64,000 bases of DNA, taken from assembly GCA_037043455.1 (NCBI GenBank), contig JAWPHD010000139.1, positions 496,001-560,000 of the forward strand, in the 5' to 3' direction. The stretch is from Cyrtodaria siliqua. Its lineage: Eukaryota; Mollusca; Bivalvia; Adapedonta; Hiatellidae. The notes below the pieces were generated by a model. It searched no databases and was not told where the DNA came from. It saw nothing but the letters and a program-made list of their open reading frames with translations. Positions 54,610-64,000 of this stretch are shown here, one piece after another (the stretch's first letter is position 1; each line of letters starts with the position of its first letter). The position numbers and the translations under genes were made by a program.

Positions 54610-55970
54610 AATGAACATCTTCAGTACTATCTCTCTCACATTATATAGAAATATATATATATTGCAGTGCTTTTCAATTCAGCTATACTAACCTTCCTCT
54701 GTGTTACCCCTATTTTTGATTATTAACAATGGACATTTTGCAATTTAAATAGTAATACTAATTAAAATATAATCCAAAAAATACTAACAAATACTAAAAT
54801 TACTTTTAATGTGTTGTCTATTTAAATCTCATATTTCAAGTTACGTTCTGTTTTTCCCTTTTCGAGTTTTCCCTTATTCCCATTACGGCTAAATTAAATG
54901 CTGTTTTCATGTATTAAGTCAGCTACTTTTACAACACTAAATAATTTGAAATATTTATTTTTCATACTTCCAGTGTGTATATTGTGAAAATATCTAATTA
55001 CTGATGTGCTTGTATGCACTACGCTAGCTATGGATTAAACAATTAGTGATTGTCGATGTCGGGTGTTTATGAAAATCCCGACTAATTAAACAATGTATTT
55101 AGTTAAACAATATTAACTCGACGGTGGCATGAATATAAATGGTGGGTGAATGCATGGGGTTTGCACATAGGAATTAACGTATCAATTTATTTTTATTCTA
55201 TTCTATTTAATGGGATATTTCAATTCAAATCATCCAATCAGATCATTGCGTGTAACAGTTACAACAACAACCGGATGTTTTAAATGAGGCAGATTTACTT
55301 GTTACAGGGAAAAATCGAAAAATCACGAATTTTGTGTTGACAAGGTAGTCTCTGAACTTTATGAATAGGTAAGCTTAAATACCCTTTGTAGCATTATTGA
55401 ACACCGCCAGTGTTTGCCAAGAGCTTTTTCCGTGGTAAAAAATACGAGCGTTGAAAGTGGGTCACCCTGCTACCCGTTAAACACCATGTGAATGATAGTA
55501 TATTGTGGGTTGGAGACAATTTCAGAAATCGTTTTATTTTGTTGATTTTGTTATAGATATTCATCAAATGGATAGTAATAGTGTGTTATAACAGACTGAT
55601 ATGTGTTCATGACTCTGGTGCCAGTGGTTTTGCGTTTATAAACGACAAACGAACGACAAACTGGTTTGAAAGGGTAGATTAACGGTAAAACTCGGTAATA
55701 AAACGATGCGACGTCAGAACAAACATGCATTTGTGGAATATTGTTTCAATAAAAACATCCAACGTACATAAAAGAACACACAGCTCTCTATGTTGCTATT
55801 CTAAAGTATTAACTATATTAAACAAATGGATTGAAGCACATTAATTTTATTCGTCATAAAAATCATTTTTCTTAAAAACAAATAAAACAATGATACATGA
55901 TATAACTTTCTGATCAATTCATGATTTCTCGTAATTACATTGTATTAACATAAGAACATGACAACACCAA
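54610..55970. other. AT-rich intergenic sequence
   Basis: No feature supported. Confidence 0.4.
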
Positions 55971-55975
55971 ATGTA

Positions 55976-58900
55976 TGCCACACATTGATGGAATTTTACT
56001 AGGAAAACACGTTTCGGTGTGCAAATCTGAATATTGTACATATGCAAAGTCCTGCTGGTTACTAAAATGCATGTTTTATTGATGTTTTAGAATTATTTTG
56101 ATATTTTGTCATTTGTCAAATATATTGCCAAGAAATGTCAATTCAAATAGTTTAAAACTAAAGAAAAATGTGTTTGAATTTGGTAAATTTCAACTTCTTC
56201 TATGCATCTTCAAATGTCCATATCTCGGTCAATACTTGTTCAATTTCTACAAATTATGCATTTTTGAGCATGATATATAGCTGAGAATATGAAAACTTTA
56301 CATTTAAAAATTATGTTCGTTTTGTGGTTCTCTTTAAGGCGTAATTACATCATTGCGTTTGTGCTTCCGTTGTGTATAGTCAAATAGTGCCTAATAAAAA
56401 ACGTTTCCCTGCCTTACTAGGGATACACAATGCACACTTTTGATTGCTTTCTGTTATAATTACCTATAATTTATCCAAATAATGTATTGGGAACATTTGT
56501 GAGTGTTTGTTTGAGATATTTAATTATAATTGACATAGACAGTAAAGTGAAAGGAGAAATGCTGTAATTCTATCTGTGACGTGTCAAAATAGAACGTGAC
56601 GTCATTCAACAGATCGGCTTTTTCAAACATGAGACTTGACCACCTGTTATTATTGCATTTTTATATTTGCGGACGCTGGATCGTTTGACTGATATGTGTT
56701 TTAAAATTGTCTACGGAGAAAAATGCGCATTTTTTTGTCTCTTGACATACATTAGTCCTATATAAAAGAAAGAAGGAAAATCAGTGCAATCTAACCTTAA
56801 GAGAGCTAAATGGGATAAATCGGACTCTCTTGGATTCGTACTTCAAGTCGAATTTTAGATGAAAACAAGTAAACAGAGATCTAAAACAAACACTGCACGA
56901 GCTTTTATGTCGTTTTTGAGCACATTTAGTCAGTTTTCATCTCGAACCGCCGTAATTTCGAGTTTCAGCTTTTTGGGCGTCTTCAAATGGCGTGCCTGGG
57001 CTACTTCTTTAATTGAACTTTAATTATTTTGTATGAAAATGTAGGTTGCTGTGTGTGGAACATGTTTTCCAAACTTTATCTTCAAAAACAAAATGTTTCG
57101 TAGTTTATCCACCACTAAATCTTTCCCCTACCCCCGAAAAATAGGATATTGTGAACATTTTTAGAAGGGTTTAACTTGGAAAATATTATTAACATACATA
57201 AAAACACTGACTTTGTAGCACGCGGCTTCTATCAATTTTGATTTTGTCCAATGTTTGAGCGTGTATAATCAACTAAAAATAGATAATATGCCACAAAATG
57301 ATGGAATTTTACTAGGAAAACACGTTTAGATGTGCAAATCTGAATATTGTACATATGCAAAGTCCCGCTAGTTACTAAAATGCATGTTTGACTGATGTTT
57401 ATTGAATTATTTTGATAATTTAACACATTTGTCGAATATATTGCCAAGAAATGTCATTTCATATGACAATTCAAATAGTGTAAAACTAAAGATAAAAATC
57501 TTTGAATTTGGTAAATTTCAACTTTTTCTATGCATCTTCAAAGGTCCATATCTCTATACTATTTCAATTTCCACAAATTATGCATTTTTGAGCATGATAT
57601 ATAGCTGAGAATATGAAAACTTTACATTTAAAAATTATGTTCGTTTTGTGGTTCTCTTTAAGGCGTAATTACATCATTGCGTTTGTGCTTCCGTTGTGTA
57701 TAGTCAAATAGTGCCTAATAAAAAACGTTTCCCTGCCTTACTAGGGATACACAATGCACACTTTTGATTGCTTTCTGTTATTATTACCTATAATTTATCC
57801 AAATAATGTATTGGGAACATTTGTGAGTGTTTGTTTGAGATATTTAATTATAATTGACATAGACAGTAAAGTGAAAGGAGAAATGCTGTAATTCTATCTG
57901 TGACGTGTCAAAATAAAACGTGACGTCATTCAACAGATCGGCTTTTTCTTACATGAGACTTGACCACCTGTTATTATTGCATTTTTATATTTGCGGACGC
58001 TGGATCGTTTGACTGATATGTGTTTAAAATTGTCTACGGAGAAAAATGCGCATTTTTTTGTCTCTTGACATACATTAGTCCTATATAAAAGAAAGAAGGA
58101 AAATCAGTGCAATCTAACCTTAAGAGAGCTAAATGGGATAAATCGGACTCTCTTGGATTCGTACTTCAAGTCGAATTTTAGATGAAAACTAGTAAACAGA
58201 GCTCTAAAACAAACACTGCACGAGCTTTTATGTCGTTTTTGAGCACATTTAGTCAGTTTTCATCTCGAACCGCCGTAATTTCGAGTTTCAGCTTTTTGGG
58301 CGTCTTCAAATGGCGTGCCTGGGCTACTTCTTTAATTGAACTTTAATTATTTTGTATGAAAATGTAGGTTGCTGTGTGTGGAACATGTTTTCCAAACTTT
58401 ATCTTCAAAAACAAAATGTTTCGTAGTTTATCCACCATTAAATCTTTCCCCTACCCCCGAAAAATAGGATATTGTGAACATTTTTAGAAGGGTTTAACTT
58501 GGAAAATATTATCAACATACATAAAAACACTGACTTTGTAGCACGCGGCTTCTATCAATTTTGATTTTGTCCAATGTTTGAGCGTGTATAATCAACTAAA
58601 AATAGATAATATGCCACAAAATGATGGAATTTTACTAGGAAAACACGTTTAGATGTGCAAATCTGAATATTGTACATATGCAAAGTCCCGCTAGTTACTA
58701 AAATGCATGTTTTACTGATGTTTATTGAATTATTTTGATAATTTAACACATTTGTCGAATATATTGCCAAGAAATGTCATTTCATATGACAATTCAAATA
58801 GTGTAAAACTAAAGATAAAAATCTTTGAATTTGGTAAATTTCAACTTTTTCTATGCATCTTCAAAGGTCCATATCTCTATACTATTTCAATTTCCACAAA

Positions 58901-59018
58901 TTATGCATTTTTGAGCATGATATATAGCTGAGAATAGGAAAACTTTACATTTAAAAATTATGAACGTTTTGTGGTTCCCTTTAAGGCATAATTACACCAT
59001 TGCGTTTGAGCTTCCGTG
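55976..59018. repeat. 1.32-kb tandem repeat, 2.3 copies
   Basis: Copy A is 55976-57288, copy B 57289-58611, copy C 58612-59018 (partial). The marker gatggaattttactaggaaa falls at 55987, 57300 and 58623, giving offsets of 1313 and 1323 bp. B and C are nearly identical over C's 400 bp. A differs from B noticeably in its first 400 bp, including a missing catttcatatgac, but is nearly identical to B afterwards. Small frames inside are repeated with the unit and are not credible genes. The unit contains TGACGTGTCA and TGACGTCA motifs. Confidence 0.95.
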
Positions 59019-59500
59019 GTGTTAATTATCTGGAAAATGCTGAAATTTGTACTAGGCTAGTTTGGATAGCTTTGAACCGGTTTTAATAGTCATGTGCAAT
59101 ATACTTCAGTCCACGTGGCCGTCAGTACTGTACGTCATTTTAATGATATATAAATGTGGCGGGAGTCAGCATTCGGCAATTCAGTTCAGATTAGATTGAG
59201 TTCAGAGCTAGATAGACTGAAGGTTTTGATCGGTGTGTCCCGGTCGGGCGGCGAGACCCGGTCGGGCAGATTCTTTTTGACAGCCTAAGTCGCACACCGT
59301 TTAGACTAGTAGACGGCTGCACGTTAAAAACTGTACATTTATTGAAAGTTGAACATTTTACTCTGGTTTCACAGTGGAATATTGTGGAAGTAAATAAATA
59401 GATAGTAGTTTAATAAATATATATTAAAGAATATTATTGTGTTAGATATTTCACGTCACTATAGTACACATTTTAACTCATATAATTTACATTTACAACA
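59019..59500 (+). promoter_or_regulatory. Possible solo LTR or promoter fragment
   Basis: A TATA-like tgatatataaatgtggcggg at 59139 is followed about 30 bp later by cattcggcaattcagttcag. Then comes a GC-rich doublet (cccggtcgggcggcgaga, cccggtcgggcaga) and, downstream, AATAAA-like signals (59390-59420). This order (TATA, initiator-like TCAGTT, short R, polyadenylation signal) is typical of LTRs. No partner LTR, primer-binding site or gag-pol lies in view, so the call is weak. Confidence 0.3.
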
Positions 59501-60050
59501 TACTCTTCTTATTGTATTGTATTGAATTGTATCCGACTATATTGTATTGGCGAAAAAAATTGTAATTTTTGTGCCGAATAAAGAATTTGAATTGAGTTTG
59601 AAAATGGAAATGTATTCTATTGGTATAACAATCGTTTGTAATAATTAACAAACACAAACACATCAATAAAAATTAAGACAAATGTGGTAATGATTAATCG
59701 GACAACACATTATTATTGTTTGTTTGTTTGTTTTCTTCGCGGTTTTAAAGTCGGCTGAATTGTCTTTTATTCAAATCTTTTGATCACAAACTAGAAATGC
59801 AATAATTGTAAAATGCTCTCATTTCAAAGTTGCTCGTTCACATCAAGACGCTAAATGTCAAGTTTCGTCCCAGGTTTACCGCAAGCGAAAAGAATCATAC
59901 GCCACAAAAGTATGTAATATTACATAACATCCTGTCATAAAGTTTGATGATCCATCCACACACTAATTTACATTAAACACACGCATACCTAGCAGGATAT
60001 AGTACAATACCCCATGGTGCGAGATAGAGTCCTGGGGATCTTTCATAACA
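59500..60050. other. AT-rich intergenic sequence
   Basis: Contains a short (GTTT)n run near 59718. Nothing else recognised. Confidence 0.4.
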
Positions 60051-60059
60051 AATGCAAGA

Positions 60060-60835
60060 TTAAGATGTATAGGTCACCATTTGTCCGATAAAAATCTCAA
60101 AATGACAAGTTACTTTTTTCTTAATATAAAAGTCATAACCCGCTTCAAATCTGCCGCAAGCAATATTTCAATATGTCTTATTACTTGCAATCATCTAAAA
60201 AGTTGAAATAGCTAAGGTTTACCCCTGTAAAACATGAGCGTGATTGTCCAGGAGATATTTTTTTTTAAAAATGGACAAGTTTAAATTTTATTTTTGTTGA
60301 AACCAAAGTCATAACCCACTTAAAAACTACAGCAAACACTATTTCAATATGTCTTTCATTACTTTCAATCATCGACAGGTACGATTAAAGTGTAAAAAAT
60401 AAAAGAGTTTACCCCTGTACGAAGATGAACATGATTATCCAGGATTAATTGTTTTTAATGGCCAAATTAAAAGACGTGTTTTATGTTGAAACCAAATTCA
60501 TAACCCACTTTAAGAATACCGCAAACTCTATTCCAATATGTCTTTTGTTACATGCAATCATCGACAGGTACGATTATTAAAGTGCCAAAAAAAAAGATTT
60601 TATCCCTTTACAAAAATGAAGATAATTATCCAGGAGATTTTTCTTTTTTTAAATTTCCAAGTAAAAAAATGTTTTTTGTTGAAACCAATGCCATAGTCCA
60701 CTTAAAAACTACCACAAACACTAGCGTAATATGTCTTCTATGACTTGCAATCATCGACAAGTACTTTTAAATTGCAAAAATAAAGTTTATCCCCGTACAC
60801 AAATGAACATAATTATACAGGCGCATTATTTTTCA
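60060..60835 (+). repeat. Degenerate tandem repeat, about 190-bp units, 4 copies
   Basis: The phrase tgcaatcatcgacaggtacg or its variants occurs near 60188, 60367, 60555 and 60749. Each lies within a unit containing gttgaaaccaaagtcataac, ccacttaaaaactac and caatatgtctt. Copies are well diverged (indels of up to 10 bp). It ends just upstream of the 2A-bearing retrotransposon. Confidence 0.85.
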
Positions 60836-60839
60836 CAAC

Positions 60840-61037
60840 TGGACATGCGCCGTGAAGCAGTCGTCTCAGTGTAAAAGCAAATGCTTTTAATATTGTTTAT
60901 TTGTGTCCTCCCGTGCCTGCCGCGCCCCCATGTTTGTTCACCATATCTTCTCGTATATTCCTGTATATCACACCAACTCACATGCCAGTTGGTCCGATTG
61001 TCGCTCTTCATTATATTTGACTTTATAATTTATCCCC
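60840..61037 (+). promoter_or_regulatory. Probable 5' UTR of the 2A-bearing retrotransposon
   Basis: Sequence between the end of the 190-bp tandem repeat and the first in-frame ATG, with an in-frame TAA at 61026. Its composition (tcctcccgtgcctgccgcgc) differs from the surrounding AT-rich DNA. The exact element start is not defined here. Confidence 0.4.
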
Positions 61038-64000
61038 ATGGGTAATGACCTAAACTCGTGGAGAGCGACTATTGGACTTTATAATAACAGGCGACAGCGA
61101 AACCTAAAATCGTGTACGTGCTTTATGCACCCTCTTAACATGACATTAGATATCATTATGTACTTCATTCATTGTTTAATAAGAGTAAATCAATTAATTG
61201 CTCGTTTTTATTTAAAGGCTGCGTATCCTTATATTGCATTCATCGCCGTATTATTTGTATGCCACACTTTTAATTCATTATCGGAGAAAAATAATTATGA
61301 ATATAAATCTAATCCGATTTTTTTTTCAACATGCGATATTATGCAAAATATTTACTTTTTCTTAACTATGGGTACCTTAATTATATTATCAGGAGATGTA
61401 GAACTGAATCCGGGCCCAAGTTATGACACAAGGCAATGCTTTTCAATAATACATCAAAATATTCGTAGTATTAGAAACAAATTGGACTATATCAAAGACA
61501 ACTTCGTGGATTTTGATATATTGTGTTTTACTGAAACTCATCTATCGACTGATATTGGAAACGAAATATTACATTTAGAAACTTTTGATGTTATGTTCCG
61601 TAAGGATAATACATCTCATTCCGGCGGATTATTAATGTATATCTCGCCCCATTTAAGACCAAATAGGAAAATTGAATTGGAATATTTACTTCCTGAATCA
61701 ATATGGGTTGAAATTAAAGATAATAGCCAGTCTTTTCTAATATGCACACTTTATCGTCCACCGCACTATGCAGTTGAATTCTGGGACAGGTTAAACGTCT
61801 GCATTGAACATGCTTCTGAAATAACTTCAAATATCATTATCTTAGGTGACATTAATGAAGACCAATTAAACCTGTCAAATCATAAATTTCGAGATATACT
61901 TACTCTTAATAATATGATAAATATAATTAAAGATCCTACCCGTGTAACTAACACTTCAAGCACTTTAATAGATCCAATCGCTATCTCTAATCATTTAACT
62001 TCTTATGATTCTGGCGTTTATCAAACAGCAAATCTTATCAGTGATCATTATAGTACATATGCTTTCATTAAAAGCGAACTTTGTATAAATATACCGTTTC
62101 AAAGAAGAGTCTGGAATTACAAACGTGCTGATTTTGAAAAGTTGAATAATTTAATGAGATCAACAGACTGGACTTTTTTACATACAGATTTTGTAGATAT
62201 CGCTGCAAATAATTTTATTAATAAACTCACCGATCTCATGAAGGAATGCATTCCAACTAGTTTCGTCACAATTCGTCCAAATGATAAGCTTTGGTATAAT
62301 TCAGAAATTCGACTTGCATCTCGTAAACGCGATAGAAAAAAATCAATAGCTTTACGTACAGGCAATCAATCAGATTGGCGCTTATATAAAGACCTTCGAA
62401 ATAAAGTTAATAATATGAAAAAGCATGCTAAAGAAATATTTTTTAATCAACTTGAATTTTCTCTAAGTGATATGAATTCTGCAAATCCTCGACAGTACTG
62501 GAAAATAATCAAAATGTTAATTAAAGAAAACGCTAACAGTTGTAACGTCATACCACCTTTAAAGAACAACGATGGTTTATATTCTGTATCTGACGAAGAA
62601 AAGGCAAATGTATTAAATGACTTTTTTACATCAGTATCAATTGTTGACGACACCAATGCCATTCTACCACAATTTATACCTAAGACGATCAATACTATCA
62701 ATGATATTAATATTACTGAAAATGAAATTTCTGATATCCTATCAACTTTAGTGATAAATAAAGCTAGTGGACCAGATGAAATAAGTCATAGAGTCCTGAA
62801 AGAAACTTCAAAAACAATATGTCGCCCCCTGTGTATTCTGTTTAATCGTTCAATTCAAGAGAATATCTTTCCACAATGCTGGAAATTAGCTAATGTTATG
62901 CCACTTTTTAAATCAGGTGATAAAGATTCACCTTCAAACTATAGACCAATATCGTTAATTAGTTGCGTTGGCAAAGTTATGGAACGCGTGATATTCAAAC
63001 ATATTTTTAACTTTTTGCTTACCAATAATTTAATATTTAAAAACCAGTCTGGTTTCTTACCTGGTCACTCAACAGTTTATCAACTAATTGATATTTATAA
63101 TCAAATATGCAAAGCGATTGATGAAAACAAATTTACATGTATGGTATTTTTTGATATATCCAAAGCTTTCGATCGCATCTGGCACGCAGCTTTAATTTTT
63201 AAACTCCGACAACATGGCATTTCAGGCAACCTTATTAATTGGATAAATAATTATATAACTGATCGTAAACAAAGAGTTTTCGTTGGTTCGACCTTTTCTG
63301 AAATAAAAACTCCAAATGCCGGCGTACCCCAAGGGTCTGTTCTAGGACCATTATTGTTTTTAATTTATATAAACGACATAGCTGATGCATTGCTTAGTAC
63401 GACAAGGCTATTTGCTGATGACAGTTCTATTGCGGTATCTACATCCGACTTAGATTATATGGAAACTACAATTAATGAGGACCTGTGTAAAATATCGAAT
63501 TGGTCAAAGCAATGGCTAGTAAAATTTAATCCATCTAAAACTGAAGTTATCTTCTTTTCACTTGCAAACAGAAACCGTCCGTCTTTGTTATTTGAAAATA
63601 CACAACTTAACTTTGTTGACCATCATAAACATCTAGGAGTAACCCTTAGTCATGATGGGTCCTGGCATCAACATATTTCAAATATTGTAATATCTGCGTC
63701 TAAGGTATTAGGTTCAATGAAATTAATGAAATTTAAATTAAAACGCCAAACGCTAAATCAAATATATAAATCTTACCTTCGCCCTATTTTAGAATACGCG
63801 GCTATAGTATGGGATAGTTGTACAAATTATGAAAAAGATAACTTAGAAAAAATACAATATGAAGCCGCGCGAATAGTTACTGGCCTGACTCGTTCTGTCT
63901 CTATACAAAAATTGTTAACTGAAATTGGTTGGGTCTCTCTGGCCGACCGAAGACATATCCAAAAGTTGATATTGACCTTTAAGTTTACAAATGGAGATCT
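61038..64000 (+). CDS. Non-LTR retrotransposon polyprotein: 2A-like peptide, AP endonuclease, reverse transcriptase (runs off window)
   Basis: The frame is open from the ATG at 61038 (after a TAA at 61026) to the window end: at least 987 codons, no stop or frameshift. Residues 65-80 and 105-118 are hydrophobic. Residues 118-127 read SGDVELNPGP, matching the 2A consensus D-V/I-E-x-N-P-G-P. Skipping there would release a 126-residue leader from the enzyme part. AP-endonuclease motifs follow: HQNIRSIRNKLD (139), TETHL (165), YRPP (239), GDIN (270), SDHY (335). Then RT motifs: KASGPD (575), NYRPISLIS (634), FFDISKAFD (D706), GVPQGSVLGPLLF (762) and FADD (catalytic DD 794-795). The C-terminal EKIQYEAARIV helix is reached before the edge. 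The motif set fits CR1/Jockey-like LINEs, and 2A motifs before the endonuclease are known from such elements in several invertebrates. All catalytic residues I can check are present, so it may be a recent, possibly active copy. Confidence 0.95.
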   Translation, partial: MGNDLNSWRATIGLYNNRRQRNLKSCTCFMHPLNMTLDIIMYFIHCLIRVNQLIARFYLKAAYPYIAFIAVLFVCHTFNSLSEKNNYEYKSNPIFFSTCDIMQNIYFFLTMGTLIILSGDVELNPGPSYDTRQCFSIIHQNIRSIRNKLDYIKDNFVDFDILCFTETHLSTDIGNEILHLETFDVMFRKDNTSHSGGLLMYISPHLRPNRKIELEYLLPESIWVEIKDNSQSFLICTLYRPPHYAVEFWDRLNVCIEHASEITSNIIILGDINEDQLNLSNHKFRDILTLNNMINIIKDPTRVTNTSSTLIDPIAISNHLTSYDSGVYQTANLISDHYSTYAFIKSELCINIPFQRRVWNYKRADFEKLNNLMRSTDWTFLHTDFVDIAANNFINKLTDLMKECIPTSFVTIRPNDKLWYNSEIRLASRKRDRKKSIALRTGNQSDWRLYKDLRNKVNNMKKHAKEIFFNQLEFSLSDMNSANPRQYWKIIKMLIKENANSCNVIPPLKNNDGLYSVSDEEKANVLNDFFTSVSIVDDTNAILPQFIPKTINTINDINITENEISDILSTLVINKASGPDEISHRVLKETSKTICRPLCILFNRSIQENIFPQCWKLANVMPLFKSGDKDSPSNYRPISLISCVGKVMERVIFKHIFNFLLTNNLIFKNQSGFLPGHSTVYQLIDIYNQICKAIDENKFTCMVFFDISKAFDRIWHAALIFKLRQHGISGNLINWINNYITDRKQRVFVGSTFSEIKTPNAGVPQGSVLGPLLFLIYINDIADALLSTTRLFADDSSIAVSTSDLDYMETTINEDLCKISNWSKQWLVKFNPSKTEVIFFSLANRNRPSLLFENTQLNFVDHHKHLGVTLSHDGSWHQHISNIVISASKVLGSMKLMKFKLKRQTLNQIYKSYLRPILEYAAIVWDSCTNYEKDNLEKIQYEAARIVTGLTRSVSIQKLLTEIGWVSLADRRHIQKLILTFKFTNGD

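Noticed and set aside
57232..58931. Duplicate 71- and 68-codon frames seen twice
   Set aside because: They are duplicated only because the 1.32-kb DNA unit is duplicated; no homology or codon signal.
62117..62701. Minus-strand frames of 82 and 84 codons
   Set aside because: Antisense shadows of the intact plus-strand retrotransposon polyprotein.

Overview
This window looks like nuclear DNA of a repeat-rich marine invertebrate. It is AT-rich, uses the standard code, has short exons with GT/AG junctions separated by long introns, and is full of SINEs, MITEs, minisatellites and non-LTR retrotransposon relics. A bivalve mollusc is my best guess, from the style of the dispersed repeats and SINEs. 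That is inference: no marker gene fixes the species. No prokaryotic-type gene, rRNA or functional tRNA was seen.

Positions 1-31557 form one giant imperfect inverted duplication. The left arm (1 to about 13035) is the reverse complement of the right arm (about 19640-31557), around a 6.6-kb loop. The outer arms are very similar, roughly 95% by eye. They differ by discrete insertions and deletions: a SINE, a MITE, two hairpin-headed elements, a LINE tail and multi-kb gaps. Each arm carries CUB-domain exons near its outer end and pieces of an SLC6-type (neurotransmitter/amino-acid symporter) gene further in. The SLC6 exons for TM1 to TM10 lie on the minus strand in the loop and left arm. Those for TM11 to the C-terminus lie on the plus strand in the right arm. 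Stops, frameshifts and a repeat insertion show the SLC6 locus is dead. A minisatellite in both arms is built from repeated copies of one SLC6 exon end plus its splice donor.

From 31.6 to 38.2 kb the sequence is intergenic, with a LINE tail, two long inverted-repeat elements, SINEs and a possible decayed THAP-like exon. From 38.3 to 45.9 kb there is a very large 57-bp-period minisatellite, split by a 3.1-kb DNA transposon with perfect 37-bp terminal inverted repeats. From 46.4 to 50.0 kb there is a cysteine-rich exon and two decayed LINEs in convergent orientation. From 50 to 61 kb the DNA is mostly anonymous and AT-rich, with a 23-bp minisatellite, a 1.32-kb tandem repeat, a possible LTR or promoter fragment and a 190-bp degenerate tandem repeat.

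The most notable gene is at the right end. A plus-strand open reading frame from 61038 runs without a stop to the window edge (at least 987 codons). It encodes a non-LTR retrotransposon polyprotein with a 2A-like ribosome-skipping motif (GDVELNPGP), an AP-type endonuclease and a reverse transcriptase with intact catalytic motifs. It is the only apparently undamaged long coding region in the window.
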